This document shows, piece after piece, positions 34,312 through 43,093 of a stretch of 64,000 nt of DNA; position 1 is the first letter of the stretch; every line of letters starts with the position of its first letter. Position numbers and translations under genes: made by a program. The stretch spans positions 1,116,001-1,180,000 of the forward strand of contig NZ_JBNGOQ010000001.1 in NCBI RefSeq assembly GCF_050589645.1, in the 5' to 3' direction. The notes below the pieces were generated by a model. The model was given only the letters and a program-made list of their open reading frames with translations. It was not told the origin of the DNA and did not search any database. This DNA is from JBNGOQ01 sp050589645 (GTDB lineage: Bacteria > Bacteroidota > Bacteroidia > Flavobacteriales > Flavobacteriaceae).

Positions 34312-34371
34312 ATTTTATGCGTTCGATCAAGTTGAGCGAATCGCTTTCCTTCATGTCAAAAAGGTCGTTTT

Positions 34372-35040
34372 TTATTGTAATACAAGATAGCCCCCAAAAA
34401 GCACATGGCAGGCAATAAAGGCTAGAACCGCAAGGACGATACCGACCAAAAAAACGGTGAAGGACTTGCGCAACAGCTTAAACTTACGATCTATGGTCTT
34501 GCCCAGATAAAAAGTGTCCTTGGCAATGGTCCTGTACAACTCGTCCCCCTGGTGCATAAGCCCCGTTAGTTCATTGATGTACTCCTGTTCCTGCATATCG
34601 TGGAAATTGCCGTAGAACATCAGATTGCCCGTCTCCCGCTTCCCGTGCTTCAGTTCCGGACGGGTGGCAAAGACCGCATAGGCAATGGAGATCAGATTGG
34701 TAAGCAACATCATAATGGCCGGGTAAAGTAAATGCGGGTCCCTATCCAGCTGGCTCAATACCGTGCCCAGGATAAGCGAGAGGATCAACGCATTGATCGA
34801 TATTAGGATGTTCGACTTCCGGTCGATCATCGCATTAAGGGTATACTGGTTCTTGGAGATCAAACGGAAGAGGGTCTCCACACCACGCTCTGGCCTTGGT
34901 GCTACTTTGGCCAGTTTTTTCTTGAGCGACTTTAGTTCTTCCCGATCCACGCCCAGCTCCTTCATAAGCTGCTGGTCCATGATCTTGGCCCGTTTCCGGA
35001 CCTTCTTCTCTTCTGTGTTTTCTGCTTCGGATTCGCTCAT
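34372..35040 (-). CDS. Pycsar-effector-like membrane protein (PycTM/DUF5706)
   Basis: 222 residues. A charged N-terminal helix region, then ETLFRLISKNQYTLNAMIDRKSNILISIN, three membrane helices and NLMFYGNFHDM, a pattern that matches the DUF5706 domain, known as the membrane effector domain (PycTM) of Pycsar anti-phage systems. The HD domain often fused to it in flavobacteria is absent and no cyclase gene is visible. Last gene of the Rieske operon, 10 bases after the antiporter. A housekeeping role tied to ion flow is as likely as defence. Confidence 0.75.
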   Translation of the reverse strand: MSESEAENTEEKKVRKRAKIMDQQLMKELGVDREELKSLKKKLAKVAPRPERGVETLFRLISKNQYTLNAMIDRKSNILISINALILSLILGTVLSQLDRDPHLLYPAIMMLLTNLISIAYAVFATRPELKHGKRETGNLMFYGNFHDMQEQEYINELTGLMHQGDELYRTIAKDTFYLGKTIDRKFKLLRKSFTVFLVGIVLAVLAFIACHVLFGGYLVLQ

Positions 35041-35050
35041 GGACTATACC

Positions 35051-36292
35051 TTAAGGATACAATTTTTTTACCAGTCGGCCTATACTGAGGCCCTGTACGA
35101 TAATGGAGAACAGCACCACCACATAGGTAATATACAGAATTAAATCAGAGGAGGCATTATCGCCCAGGCTCAGGGCCAGGGCAATGGAGATACCGCCCCG
35201 TAGGCCACCCCAGGTCAATATGGTCACCGTTTTCAACGGACTGCGCTCTGTATGTTTTAAGAGCGAATAGGGGAGGAAGACCGAAACAAACCGGGATAGC
35301 AGTACAATGACCAGGACAATGACACCTAGCGTAAGGAAACCCATATCGAACTTTAAGAGATGTATGGCCAGGCCGATGAGGACAAACAGGATGCCGTTGA
35401 AGACATCGTCCAGGACTTCCCATATTTCGTTCAGCATCTTTTGTGTGGCCCCCTTGTTGGCCGCTAGGTTTATCTTATTGCCAATGATCATGCCCGAAAC
35501 TACCATGGCCAGGGGTCCCGAGACATGAATGATGGAGGCCAGCGCATACCCGCCCATCACCAGGGCCAGACTGATCATAACCGCCAGTTGGGGATTGTCC
35601 TTTACCGATTTGATGCAGGTATAGCCCACAAACCCGAGCAGGGCCCCATATACAATGCCACCAACGGCCTCTTCCAGGAACAATATGCCTATTTCGGTAC
35701 CCAGGGAACTTTCCATGGCATGCCCGCCCATATCGGCCAATAACAATATACCGGCAAAGACCACTACTCCGATGCCATCGTTAAATAGCGACTCTCCTTC
35801 GATCTTGATCTGCAGATTTTTGGCAATGCTGGTCTTCTTAAGAATGGCCAAAACGGCTATGGGGTCCGTAGGGGAGATGAGGGCACCAAAAAGCAGCGCG
35901 TGCAAAAAGGGGAGTTCTATGCCCAAAAGTTGTGCCGCTCCATAGGTAAGTCCGCCCACCAAGAAGGTAGAGATCAATACGCCCAGGGTGGCAAACAGCA
36001 GAACGGACCATTTTTCCTTGGCCAGTTCATCAATATTTACATGCAGGGCCCCTGCAAAGAGCAGGAAACTCAAAAGGCCGTCCAACAGGAGTGTCTTAAA
36101 GTCGGAATTGGTCACCATATCACAAAAGAACATATAGAAGTCCGGGAAGATACTTTTACTGAGTGTGATCAGGATGATCGTGGCCAGGCTCATCAACATC
36201 AACCCGATGGTGGCCGGTAGCTTTAGCCATTTATAGTTGATAAAACTAAAGAATGCGGCCATGGAAAAAATGATGCTGAACGATTGTAACAT
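35051..36292 (-). CDS. CPA1-type Na+/H+ antiporter
   Basis: 413 residues, about twelve membrane helices. GALISPTDPIAVLAILKK and EGESLFNDGIGVVVF are the core ion-binding signatures of the CPA1 family; TWGGLRGGISIALAL closes the transport domain. No C-terminal regulatory domain. It starts 2 bases after the potassium channel gene, so cation control is cotranscribed with the redox genes. Confidence 0.93.
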   Translation of the reverse strand: MLQSFSIIFSMAAFFSFINYKWLKLPATIGLMLMSLATIILITLSKSIFPDFYMFFCDMVTNSDFKTLLLDGLLSFLLFAGALHVNIDELAKEKWSVLLFATLGVLISTFLVGGLTYGAAQLLGIELPFLHALLFGALISPTDPIAVLAILKKTSIAKNLQIKIEGESLFNDGIGVVVFAGILLLADMGGHAMESSLGTEIGILFLEEAVGGIVYGALLGFVGYTCIKSVKDNPQLAVMISLALVMGGYALASIIHVSGPLAMVVSGMIIGNKINLAANKGATQKMLNEIWEVLDDVFNGILFVLIGLAIHLLKFDMGFLTLGVIVLVIVLLSRFVSVFLPYSLLKHTERSPLKTVTILTWGGLRGGISIALALSLGDNASSDLILYITYVVVLFSIIVQGLSIGRLVKKLYP

Positions 36293-36294
36293 GT

Positions 36295-36945
36295 CTATGA
36301 TTTTACATTAATATATTTTCCGACGAATACGGCGATCACAATGGCTAGGTAAAACTGACCAACAATGTTCATGACCAGGGTAAGCGCCTGTGAGGGCTGG
36401 GTAAGTGGCGTAACATCGCCATATCCCACGGTGGTTATGCTGATAAAACTGAAATAATAAAAGATATAGCCCGAATAATCACCTCGCAAATGAAAAGAGG
36501 CCGGGTCCATAAAATGGGCAAACTCGAACAAAATACCGCCAATGACCCCCAAATACACAAAACCCAGTATGGGGCCAAGGATAAATTGTAAGTTCATCTC
36601 CTTGATCATCCGCAATTGCTTTAAAAGCAGAATACAGAAATACAGGAACAACAGAAAGGAAGAGATAAGTCGTAAGGGTTCCATCATAGACGTGTTTGGA
36701 TTTGAAAACTCCAGCCAAATACTACAGAGCGCAATAAAGCCCAAGATATAGGTCCATCTTCTGGATTTGGCATGTGCGGCGATCAAAGAACTGGCCAAAA
36801 TGACCAGCGTATAGTTTACCACTACAATATGGGCCGCATGGCCCCCAATAATACTTACATGGATAGGCGTCAATAGGAAATTAAGTACACTGATCAAAGC
36901 GATCAGGTATTTATTGGCACTTAGCGTTTCCCAAAGTTTCTCCAT
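36295..36945 (-). CDS. Two-helix-pore potassium channel protein
   Basis: 216 residues from the ATG at 36945, which overlaps the upstream stop codon (TGATG). The earlier in-frame start lies inside the preceding gene and is rejected. Several hydrophobic helices are followed by a pore with SFISITTVGYGDVTPLTQPSQ; TVGYGD is the K+ selectivity filter. No cytoplasmic RCK domain is attached. Confidence 0.9.
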   Translation of the reverse strand: MEKLWETLSANKYLIALISVLNFLLTPIHVSIIGGHAAHIVVVNYTLVILASSLIAAHAKSRRWTYILGFIALCSIWLEFSNPNTSMMEPLRLISSFLLFLYFCILLLKQLRMIKEMNLQFILGPILGFVYLGVIGGILFEFAHFMDPASFHLRGDYSGYIFYYFSFISITTVGYGDVTPLTQPSQALTLVMNIVGQFYLAIVIAVFVGKYINVKS

Positions 36946-37742
36946 CAGTATACTTTTGAGGGGCTGTCCAAATCCTTGATGTCCTCGGTATTGATCCGCA
37001 ATTGGTACCAATCTTCCAGTTTTACTACGGTGCCCTTTACCAAGGAGGGTTTTCCCACATAGGGCAGAATGTCCTGGTTGATAGCCTTTCCTTGGCTATC
37101 CGTAATCATATAGTATTCTGAGATATTGTTCTCGTCGGTAGTGGCCAAGACCGGAGGAATACCCCCTGCAATGCAGAGCACCGCACAGCTTCGGTGAATT
37201 TTTCCCTTGCCGGGTTTCATCACCCCAAAATAACATTTGGGATCTATGATTTCCCCGCTAAGTTCCATATCCGATACCACTAGGTTCGCTTTGGGCAATT
37301 CCCTGCCATTGGCCCTCTCCACTAGGGATACTTTTTCATCGGAAGTGAGCTGTAACAGGGTTTTTCCATTGTAATAGACCAGTTCCCCTTCTATACGTAG
37401 GGTACTTCCGGAGAGCTGATCCACTTCTGATCGAATCTTGTTCAGATAGGAGTTGGGGCCAAGTTTGCCAAAACCCAGGAGCACGATGCTCTTAAAGGTG
37501 TTCTCCTCCGTTTGTACCCGCAACATGGGATAGGGCTGCTCGTGATACGTGCCCGTGACGGCTGTGTCAATGCCAAAATCAAAAGCGCTATTGCTGAGCT
37601 TGTTCTGCGTAAGGCCAAAGATGGCCGCCATACCCAAAAGCACCACTAGCGCAAACATTACAAAACGCTTTAGCAGTTTTTTGGTGCCGGGGGACACCTG
37701 ATCTACATATCCGATATAAAAATCATCCTTTTCTTTCATCAT
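36945..37742 (-). CDS. Single-pass membrane protein with Cys-rich CYFG motif
   Basis: 265 residues. One membrane helix (about 26-44), then a predicted periplasmic beta-rich domain. A striking segment DPKCYFGVMKPGKGKIHRSC, followed by AVLCIAGGIPPVL, holds three cysteines and a histidine and resembles an uncharacterised motif I associate with genes next to ferric-reductase-like membrane proteins. A final OB-like strand set follows (LVKGTVVKLEDWYQLRIN). It sits 8 bases after the heme-b/Rieske gene, so it may supply or exchange electrons with it. Family not identified with certainty. Confidence 0.7.
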   Translation of the reverse strand: MMKEKDDFYIGYVDQVSPGTKKLLKRFVMFALVVLLGMAAIFGLTQNKLSNSAFDFGIDTAVTGTYHEQPYPMLRVQTEENTFKSIVLLGFGKLGPNSYLNKIRSEVDQLSGSTLRIEGELVYYNGKTLLQLTSDEKVSLVERANGRELPKANLVVSDMELSGEIIDPKCYFGVMKPGKGKIHRSCAVLCIAGGIPPVLATTDENNISEYYMITDSQGKAINQDILPYVGKPSLVKGTVVKLEDWYQLRINTEDIKDLDSPSKVY

Positions 37743-37750
37743 ATACAGGT

Positions 37751-38782
37751 TTACAAGATAATGGGTTCCACGGCAGTGCCTTCGGCCAGGGCCTCTGGAT
37801 ACACATAGATTTCTTCTCCTCTTTTTTGCACCCTATAGGTGGCTATCTTTTCGGTAAAGGGTGGAGGCGACTGCCCATTGTGGGGCAAATATTGGTAACC
37901 GTGCCAGGGACAGGTAACACAACCGTCTACCACTTTGCCCTCGCCCAAAGGTCCGCCCTGATGCTTACAAACATTGGAAATGGCAGAAACTTTATCGTCG
38001 TATTTAAAAATGGCGATACGTTCCTTGTCCAATACAAAGATTTTTGCCCGATCTTCGGGAATCTCTTCAATTTCGCAAACATACACCCAACCATCTTTTG
38101 TTTGGGCGCTCTTTCCTCGATCTACCTTCCCCTCTTTTATTCCCGCGGCCAGGTGAAGCGAGGCAATACCCATAAATCCTAAACTCAATATCCCGATGGA
38201 CCATAGGGAAGGTTGCTGTTGCAAGGCCCCCAAAAACACGTGCATAAGGATCAATGCATAGGCAACATAGACCGACATATGCAAGCGTTTCCATGTTTTG
38301 GGGGAGAGGTTCTTTAGCCAAAAGTCATGGCTTGTGGCAGCCATTAGAAACAGGATGATCAGGGCGAAAAAACCCAGTACCTGAAAGGGAAAGTTGGTCA
38401 GGGAACCATAGTCCATATTGGAGGTAAACAGGGCGCGAAAGGCATTTACATTGCCCAAGGTATGGAACTGAATGATGGAAAAGGCCCCGTGGACCAAGGC
38501 GGCAAGGAACATACTCACCCCCAGATGCCTGCGGTTGTACAGTACGGGCAGAAAACGGGGGTTTAATCGGGCCAAGGGCCCTATGGCCAGTACAACATGC
38601 AAAAGGGCGATGGCCAGGGTCCCAAAGGCCCTAATGATCAAGGTTTCTGCCGTAATTTCGGCATTGGTGCCCAGGCTTATCCCGATAAAGGCCAACAGGT
38701 ACAGGAGCACGGAGACCGCAATCCATTTGTCGTAGACTTTCTTATGCTTGTTCCAGAGAACGGGTCGGTAATCTAATCCCAT
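37751..38782 (-). CDS. Ferric-reductase-like heme-b membrane domain fused to Rieske domain
   Basis: 343 residues. Six membrane helices in residues 18-215, with histidines at 62, 98, 168 and 181 suited to bind b-type heme (LHVVLAIGPLARLNPR, RRHLGVS, KRLHMSVYVAYALILMHV). A C-terminal Rieske [2Fe-2S] domain (about 230-330) has C272-x-H274 (CKHQGGPLGEG) and C291-x2-H294 (CPWHGY). This predicts electron transfer across the membrane to a cytoplasmic Rieske centre or the reverse. It overlaps the preceding gene by 10 bases. Confidence 0.85.
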   Translation of the reverse strand: MGLDYRPVLWNKHKKVYDKWIAVSVLLYLLAFIGISLGTNAEITAETLIIRAFGTLAIALLHVVLAIGPLARLNPRFLPVLYNRRHLGVSMFLAALVHGAFSIIQFHTLGNVNAFRALFTSNMDYGSLTNFPFQVLGFFALIILFLMAATSHDFWLKNLSPKTWKRLHMSVYVAYALILMHVFLGALQQQPSLWSIGILSLGFMGIASLHLAAGIKEGKVDRGKSAQTKDGWVYVCEIEEIPEDRAKIFVLDKERIAIFKYDDKVSAISNVCKHQGGPLGEGKVVDGCVTCPWHGYQYLPHNGQSPPPFTEKIATYRVQKRGEEIYVYPEALAEGTAVEPIIL

Positions 38783-39192
38783 GATAATGCAATCTTTGTT
38801 ATTTCCTCTTTTTTTATGGCATCGTAGATCTTGATTTCCTCGGTGGATCTATCCAGTGTAAAAGTGTACACGCCCTTCTTGTCCAATTGGCCCAGATAGG
38901 TGTCCTCGGTCGCCTTGGACGAGCTGGCATAGACCAGGGCGGAAGGGTGGGGCAGTGGCCGTTTTAGGAACAACCGCAAGTTTCCCTCCGCACCGTCCTG
39001 CTCTAGAAACAGCGTAAGGGACTCGTCTTCATATACGGGCGGTTCTTTATGTATCCCATCATTGACCAACAAATCGTTGTCGTTAAATGCGGGTTTGGGG
39101 ATACCCAGTACCGCACTGACCAACAAAATAGGGATTAGGATGGCCAGCACCACCCAAATCATCTTATGTGCTTTTCTAAGGTCCGAGGTCAT
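38773..39192 (-). CDS. Small single-pass membrane protein
   Basis: 139 residues from the ATG at 39192, whose first bases overlap the stop of the preceding gene; the longer frame to 39276 lies inside that gene. One membrane helix (residues 12-32, MIWVVLAILIPILLVSAVLG), then an extracytoplasmic beta-rich domain of about 100 residues. In size and topology it recalls FixH-like accessory proteins, but I see no decisive motif. Unknown function. Confidence 0.65.
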   Translation of the reverse strand: MTSDLRKAHKMIWVVLAILIPILLVSAVLGIPKPAFNDNDLLVNDGIHKEPPVYEDESLTLFLEQDGAEGNLRLFLKRPLPHPSALVYASSSKATEDTYLGQLDKKGVYTFTLDRSTEEIKIYDAIKKEEITKIALSWD

Positions 39193-39401
39193 GCTTTTAC
39201 TTTTATAATGAGCTTTGCCAGGAGCAGGGGCCATAAGCCTATGCTGCCTGGAATAAGTAACAGGCGTACGGTCCATTTGCTGTCCGAAATCACCGGATCT
39301 ATTTGGGCGGCGCCCTTAAAAAAGAAATAGAGGCCAAATAACAGGCCTACGCCCGTATAAGCGGCCAGCAATAACAAGAAGATAGTTATAACACTTTCCA
39401 T
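39189..39401 (-). CDS. Two-helix small membrane protein
   Basis: 70 residues, two hydrophobic helices (about 3-28 and 45-65) separated by a short polar loop (KGAAQIDPVISDSKW). It lies 2 bases after the Rieske-TPP gene and overlaps the next gene (ATGA). Probably a subunit or assembly partner of the neighbouring membrane proteins. Confidence 0.65.
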   Translation of the reverse strand: MESVITIFLLLLAAYTGVGLLFGLYFFFKGAAQIDPVISDSKWTVRLLLIPGSIGLWPLLLAKLIIKVKA

Positions 39402-39403
39402 GA

Positions 39404-41359
39404 TCAGATAAGGTTTACATCAGTAATAATTTCCAAAACCCCTGCACTGGGCAGTGCGAACAGCTCCTGCATGGCCGTTTCGAGTTCCGCGTCGTTCTCA
39501 ACGCGTTTGCCCCACGCTCCACAAGATCTGGCGTATTCCGCAAAATTGGGATTGGAAAGGGAGGTCTGCCAGACATCAAACTCGCCGGCACGTTGTTCCT
39601 TGGAAATTTTCCCCAGTTCGTGGTTGTTGAGTACGATCAGTTTTACCGGCATGTTGTATTTGACCAAGGTGGTCACCTCTGCCAAATATTGACAAAGTCC
39701 ACCGTCTCCGGCCACGGCTACCACCGGTCTGCTATCGCCTACTGCTGTCCAGGCACCTATGGCGGCAGGAAGTGCAAATCCTATGGACCCCAAGTACCCA
39801 GACATTAGAAAGTCCTGTTGTTCGGGTTCAAAATAACGGCCAAAGGAATAGGCGTTGTTTCCCACATCAACGCACATGACCGCATCCCTGGGAGCCGTTT
39901 TGTTCAACGCTTCAAAGACCGCTATGGAACTTAGGCCCTGGTTGGAGGTCTCCGTTAGGCGCTTTGCTTTTTCTTCCTTCCAAATAGCCCATCGTTCAGC
40001 AATCTCTTCTTTTTGATCAAGGGTATTTGTTTTTCCCTGCAGTGCATCGGAGAACAGTTCCAGGGTCCGTGAAATTTCCCCCCAAACGGCTACGTCCACC
40101 TCGTGGAATTTGCTCAGGGCCAAGGGATCAAAATCTACCTGTATCGTTGGCTTTTTAGGAGTTATGCCCGTATGGTTGGAGAAAGAGGCCCCAAAAACGA
40201 TCAATAGGTCGGCCTCGTTCATAAACCAGGAGGCTATGGGGGTACCGCTTCTTCCCAGCACCCCACAGCCCAAGGGATGACTGTCCGCTATAAGCCCTTT
40301 TCCTTTAAAGGTGGTGACCACCCCGGCGTTTAGGCTTTCGGCAAAAGCTACAATAGCCCTTTTATGGGCACGGGCGCCATGGCCCATAATGATCAGTGGG
40401 CGTTTTGCCTTGGAAATAAGGTCAATGGCCTTGTCGGCCATTTCCTTTGGTGGTGCTATTTGCATCGACGTTATCCTATTGGTAGGGGTAAGGGCTTTGG
40501 CGTTGGGTTTGGCCTTGCGCTCCTGTACTTCATCCGGGAAGGTGAGGTGGGATACATCGCGCTTTAGAATGGCGTGTTTCACTGCAAGCGACATAAGCTC
40601 GGCGTGCTTGCTATCGCTCTGTACGCGTTGGTTGAACTCCGCTACCGTATTGAATGCCTGCACCAGGTCTACTTCCTGAAAATTTCCGGTTCCTACCACC
40701 TGGGTGGCCACTTGTCCGGTGAGTGCCAGAAAGGGTGCCCGGTCTACCTTGGCATCCCACATGCCCGTATACAGATTGGTGGCCCCGGGTCCTGCAATGG
40801 TAAAGCAGGCAGCCGGTTTGCCTGTAAGTTTTCCATAGGCCGAGGCTGCAAATGCCGCTGCTCCTTCGTGCCGAATACCGTAGAAATTAAGCTTGCCTTT
40901 TTGTTCCTGTCGTTTCATGGCATCGGCAAATCCCAAGTTGGAGTGCCCTACCATACCAAATACCTTGGTGACGCCCCAATTTACCATGGTCTCCACCATA
41001 ATGTCCGATACCGTGGCCTCATGGGGGACTTCCTCTTCCATCCCTACAAAAACCGCATCGTTTTCTTCTTTTACGGCAAAGGTTTCCACGCCATCGTCAA
41101 AACCTCCGGGCGGGAGACCTGTGCAAGGATGAAAATCCCAACCGTGCCAAGGACATCTGAGCATTCCGTTTTCAATGGAACCTTCCCCAAGCGGCCCGCC
41201 CTGATGGGGACATTTATTGTCCAGGGCAGAAAATTTCCCTTCAAAATGGGTGAGACAGATGCCTTTGTGATTAACGGTCACTGTTTTTACCCGACCATCG
41301 GGCAAGTCTTTCTTATTGTCCAGCACCTTGTGCCATTTTATGTTTTTTGTGGTAGCCAT
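39404..41359 (-). CDS. Rieske domain fused to TPP-dependent enzyme (pyruvate oxidase-like)
   Basis: 651 residues. Residues 5-108 form a Rieske domain with C50-x-H52 and C69-x2-H72 (CPHQGGPLGEG, CPWHGW). Residues 115-651 are a complete TPP enzyme of the acetolactate synthase/pyruvate oxidase class: catalytic Glu165 in GIRHEGAAAF, GPGATNLYTGMWDAKVDRAP, a central domain with KRPLIIMGHGAR, and the TPP/Mg site with GDGGLCQYLAE and VLNN near 595. Whether FAD binds is not clear. Such a fusion could pass electrons from a 2-oxo acid (e.g. pyruvate) directly to an iron-sulfur centre. Cytoplasmic, no signal peptide. Confidence 0.87.
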   Translation of the reverse strand: MATTKNIKWHKVLDNKKDLPDGRVKTVTVNHKGICLTHFEGKFSALDNKCPHQGGPLGEGSIENGMLRCPWHGWDFHPCTGLPPGGFDDGVETFAVKEENDAVFVGMEEEVPHEATVSDIMVETMVNWGVTKVFGMVGHSNLGFADAMKRQEQKGKLNFYGIRHEGAAAFAASAYGKLTGKPAACFTIAGPGATNLYTGMWDAKVDRAPFLALTGQVATQVVGTGNFQEVDLVQAFNTVAEFNQRVQSDSKHAELMSLAVKHAILKRDVSHLTFPDEVQERKAKPNAKALTPTNRITSMQIAPPKEMADKAIDLISKAKRPLIIMGHGARAHKRAIVAFAESLNAGVVTTFKGKGLIADSHPLGCGVLGRSGTPIASWFMNEADLLIVFGASFSNHTGITPKKPTIQVDFDPLALSKFHEVDVAVWGEISRTLELFSDALQGKTNTLDQKEEIAERWAIWKEEKAKRLTETSNQGLSSIAVFEALNKTAPRDAVMCVDVGNNAYSFGRYFEPEQQDFLMSGYLGSIGFALPAAIGAWTAVGDSRPVVAVAGDGGLCQYLAEVTTLVKYNMPVKLIVLNNHELGKISKEQRAGEFDVWQTSLSNPNFAEYARSCGAWGKRVENDAELETAMQELFALPSAGVLEIITDVNLI

Positions 41360-41378
41360 ACTTTGCGTTATTTAATTT

Positions 41379-41762
41379 TCAACAGTTATTGTGAAATTGA
41401 TCTTGTCTTAGTTTTACGGCCTTATAGGAGTAAAGAATGAGCAACATAAGCCCTATTAGTGCGCATGCGATACCTGCGATGGTAATATAGATTGAGAAAT
41501 CAACATGGGTTCCCGCGCTCTGCGCCAATCCGGAAATTAACCCCGAGATCAAAAGGCAGGCTACGGTAAGGTATAAAAAAACCATGGCATTGTTGAGTAG
41601 CCTCAGTTGTCTGAGTTTCCTGGCCATGAGCATCGCCGTAGTGGTTTTGTCCGAAATTAGATTTTTGATCTCATCACTTAGGGCCACCAAAAGATTGGAG
41701 GTCGATAAGATAAGCAGACCAATTCCGGGAATAATCGTAACGGGGACGTACCAGTTTTCCAT
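41379..41762 (-). CDS. DUF2721 family membrane protein
   Basis: 127 residues with three membrane helices: VTIIPGIGLLILSTSNLLVAL at the start, then KLRQLRLLNNAMVFLYLTVACLLIS and the last helix at 90-110. The PGxGLLxLSTSNL start and RxLRLL segment match DUF2721. Function unknown; here it lies between the unknown 248-residue protein and the Rieske-TPP gene. Confidence 0.8.
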   Translation of the reverse strand: MENWYVPVTIIPGIGLLILSTSNLLVALSDEIKNLISDKTTTAMLMARKLRQLRLLNNAMVFLYLTVACLLISGLISGLAQSAGTHVDFSIYITIAGIACALIGLMLLILYSYKAVKLRQDQFHNNC

Positions 41763-41767
41763 GAACC

Positions 41768-42514
41768 TTATTTTTTATAAGCTTCCATTGCTTCCTTAAA
41801 GAAATCGCCTGCTGTAGTTCGGTTAGTGCCCGTAGCGGGCAGTACCGCGCCCTTAAATCCATTGGAGCGCCATTCCCCTTGTGTTAGTTCGGTGAAATCT
41901 GAAGTATCCACGGCATCGTGTCCCTCATAGACACTAATATAAAAATAGAAATCATTGACCATGGTATCGGGAATGGACAGCCCCAATCCTACTGCTCTAC
42001 CGCTCCCATCATGGAGCGTTGCAAAGGCCCCAGTATCAAAATGGTGTGGCCATATCCTAATCGCGGAGGTCAATTTTTGTTCTTCTAAAAAAGCGCGCAA
42101 CACCAGCTGGGCCAAAATCCGGAAATGCATAAGTTCCCGGAGCCTGCCTGAGTCCACAAGTTTAAAGGTGAACCCAGGGGTCATAGGGTAGGTGGGTTCG
42201 TAGTGAAAGGCATAGGAATAGGCTTTGTCCAGATCACTGTTTTGCGTCATGCGTTCCAGCCAACGGACAACTTCCTCATGGGTACTGCCATCCAACCGAA
42301 AGGTCTCAGTGGCATTGGTTCTACGCCATTCCAACGAAAAGGTATTATAGTTCAGCACCAGGATATCGCCCGAGGCATTTAAGGGTCGTGTGGATAAACA
42401 GCCATCCTCAGTCGAAAACCCTAAGTTGGTGTGGCTATCATCGGCTTCTTTTTTTAAAAAACTGATGGCGGCCGTAGCCAAATACTGTCCTGCCAAATAC
42501 GTCTGATTGATCAT
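41768..42514 (-). CDS. Conserved protein of unknown function
   Basis: 248 residues, no signal peptide or membrane helix. Distinct segments are IRIWPHHFDTGAFATL (two adjacent histidines and an acid), GRAVGLGLSIPDTMVNDFYFYISVYEG and GEWRSNGFKGAVLPAT. The WPHHFD-type motif suggests a metal or substrate site. I do not recognise the family. It starts 51 bases after the barrel gene in the operon. Confidence 0.7.
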   Translation of the reverse strand: MINQTYLAGQYLATAAISFLKKEADDSHTNLGFSTEDGCLSTRPLNASGDILVLNYNTFSLEWRRTNATETFRLDGSTHEEVVRWLERMTQNSDLDKAYSYAFHYEPTYPMTPGFTFKLVDSGRLRELMHFRILAQLVLRAFLEEQKLTSAIRIWPHHFDTGAFATLHDGSGRAVGLGLSIPDTMVNDFYFYISVYEGHDAVDTSDFTELTQGEWRSNGFKGAVLPATGTNRTTAGDFFKEAMEAYKK

Positions 42515-42565
42515 GTCATATCTTTTTCTGTGTTATTCACTTTTACTTCTTTCTACCGCAACGCA

Positions 42566-43093
42566 TCAATGTTCTGGCTCCACGGTTGATTTGGACAAAA
42601 TAAACACGAGCCCAACGGTAACAAACTGGTCTGCCAGTTGCCCGGCGATTCCCTTAAACTCTACAAAGGCAAAAAAATGGTTCAGGTTGTAATGGGCCCC
42701 GAAACCATAGTTAAGCCCAAATTCCTTGACTTCTTCTTGTTCGGACGTCATCTCGATGAGGCGTTCTTCCTCTATGGTGTAATTGACCCCCGCAAGGGGA
42801 TAAATCCCTAGTTTATGTGTAGCTTCAAAGACATAGTGCCCGTTGAAGTTCAACTCCGTGATCCGCATCTCGTATTCCGAATCGACCTCCTGGTAGGGGA
42901 AAAACGAAACCTCTGGCCCAAAACAGATGTGTGGATTGGGACCGTAATAAAAGCGCCCGTTAGCCCCCCAAAGTCCTTGGTCGGTCTCTACGGTAGGTCC
43001 AATGCCTCCCATAAATCCCTGCTGGGCCATGCCAGTGCCCATAAGCAGGAGCAGTCCTGCCGCGATGAGGATATGTCTAAAGAACACCTGCAT
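42566..43093 (-). CDS. Outer-membrane beta-barrel-like protein
   Basis: 175 residues. The signal peptide ends at GMAQ near residue 24. Alternating strands follow (GPTVETDQGLWGANGRFYYG, NFNGHYVFEAT, LNYGFGAHYNLNHFFAFVEFKG), ending VGLVFIL, as in small porin-family barrels. It overlaps the end of the Rieske-glutamate-synthase gene by 17 bases. Its place in a redox operon is unexplained. Confidence 0.7.
   Translation of the reverse strand: MQVFFRHILIAAGLLLLMGTGMAQQGFMGGIGPTVETDQGLWGANGRFYYGPNPHICFGPEVSFFPYQEVDSEYEMRITELNFNGHYVFEATHKLGIYPLAGVNYTIEEERLIEMTSEQEEVKEFGLNYGFGAHYNLNHFFAFVEFKGIAGQLADQFVTVGLVFILSKSTVEPEH

Noticed and set aside
34372..36945. Complete Pycsar or CBASS defence system
   Set aside because: Only a PycTM-like protein is present; no cyclase gene or nucleotide-sensing partner is in the window.
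40574..41440. 288-codon plus-strand frame opposite the Rieske-TPP gene
   Set aside because: Antisense shadow of a gene with clear domain signatures; the composition is not protein-like.
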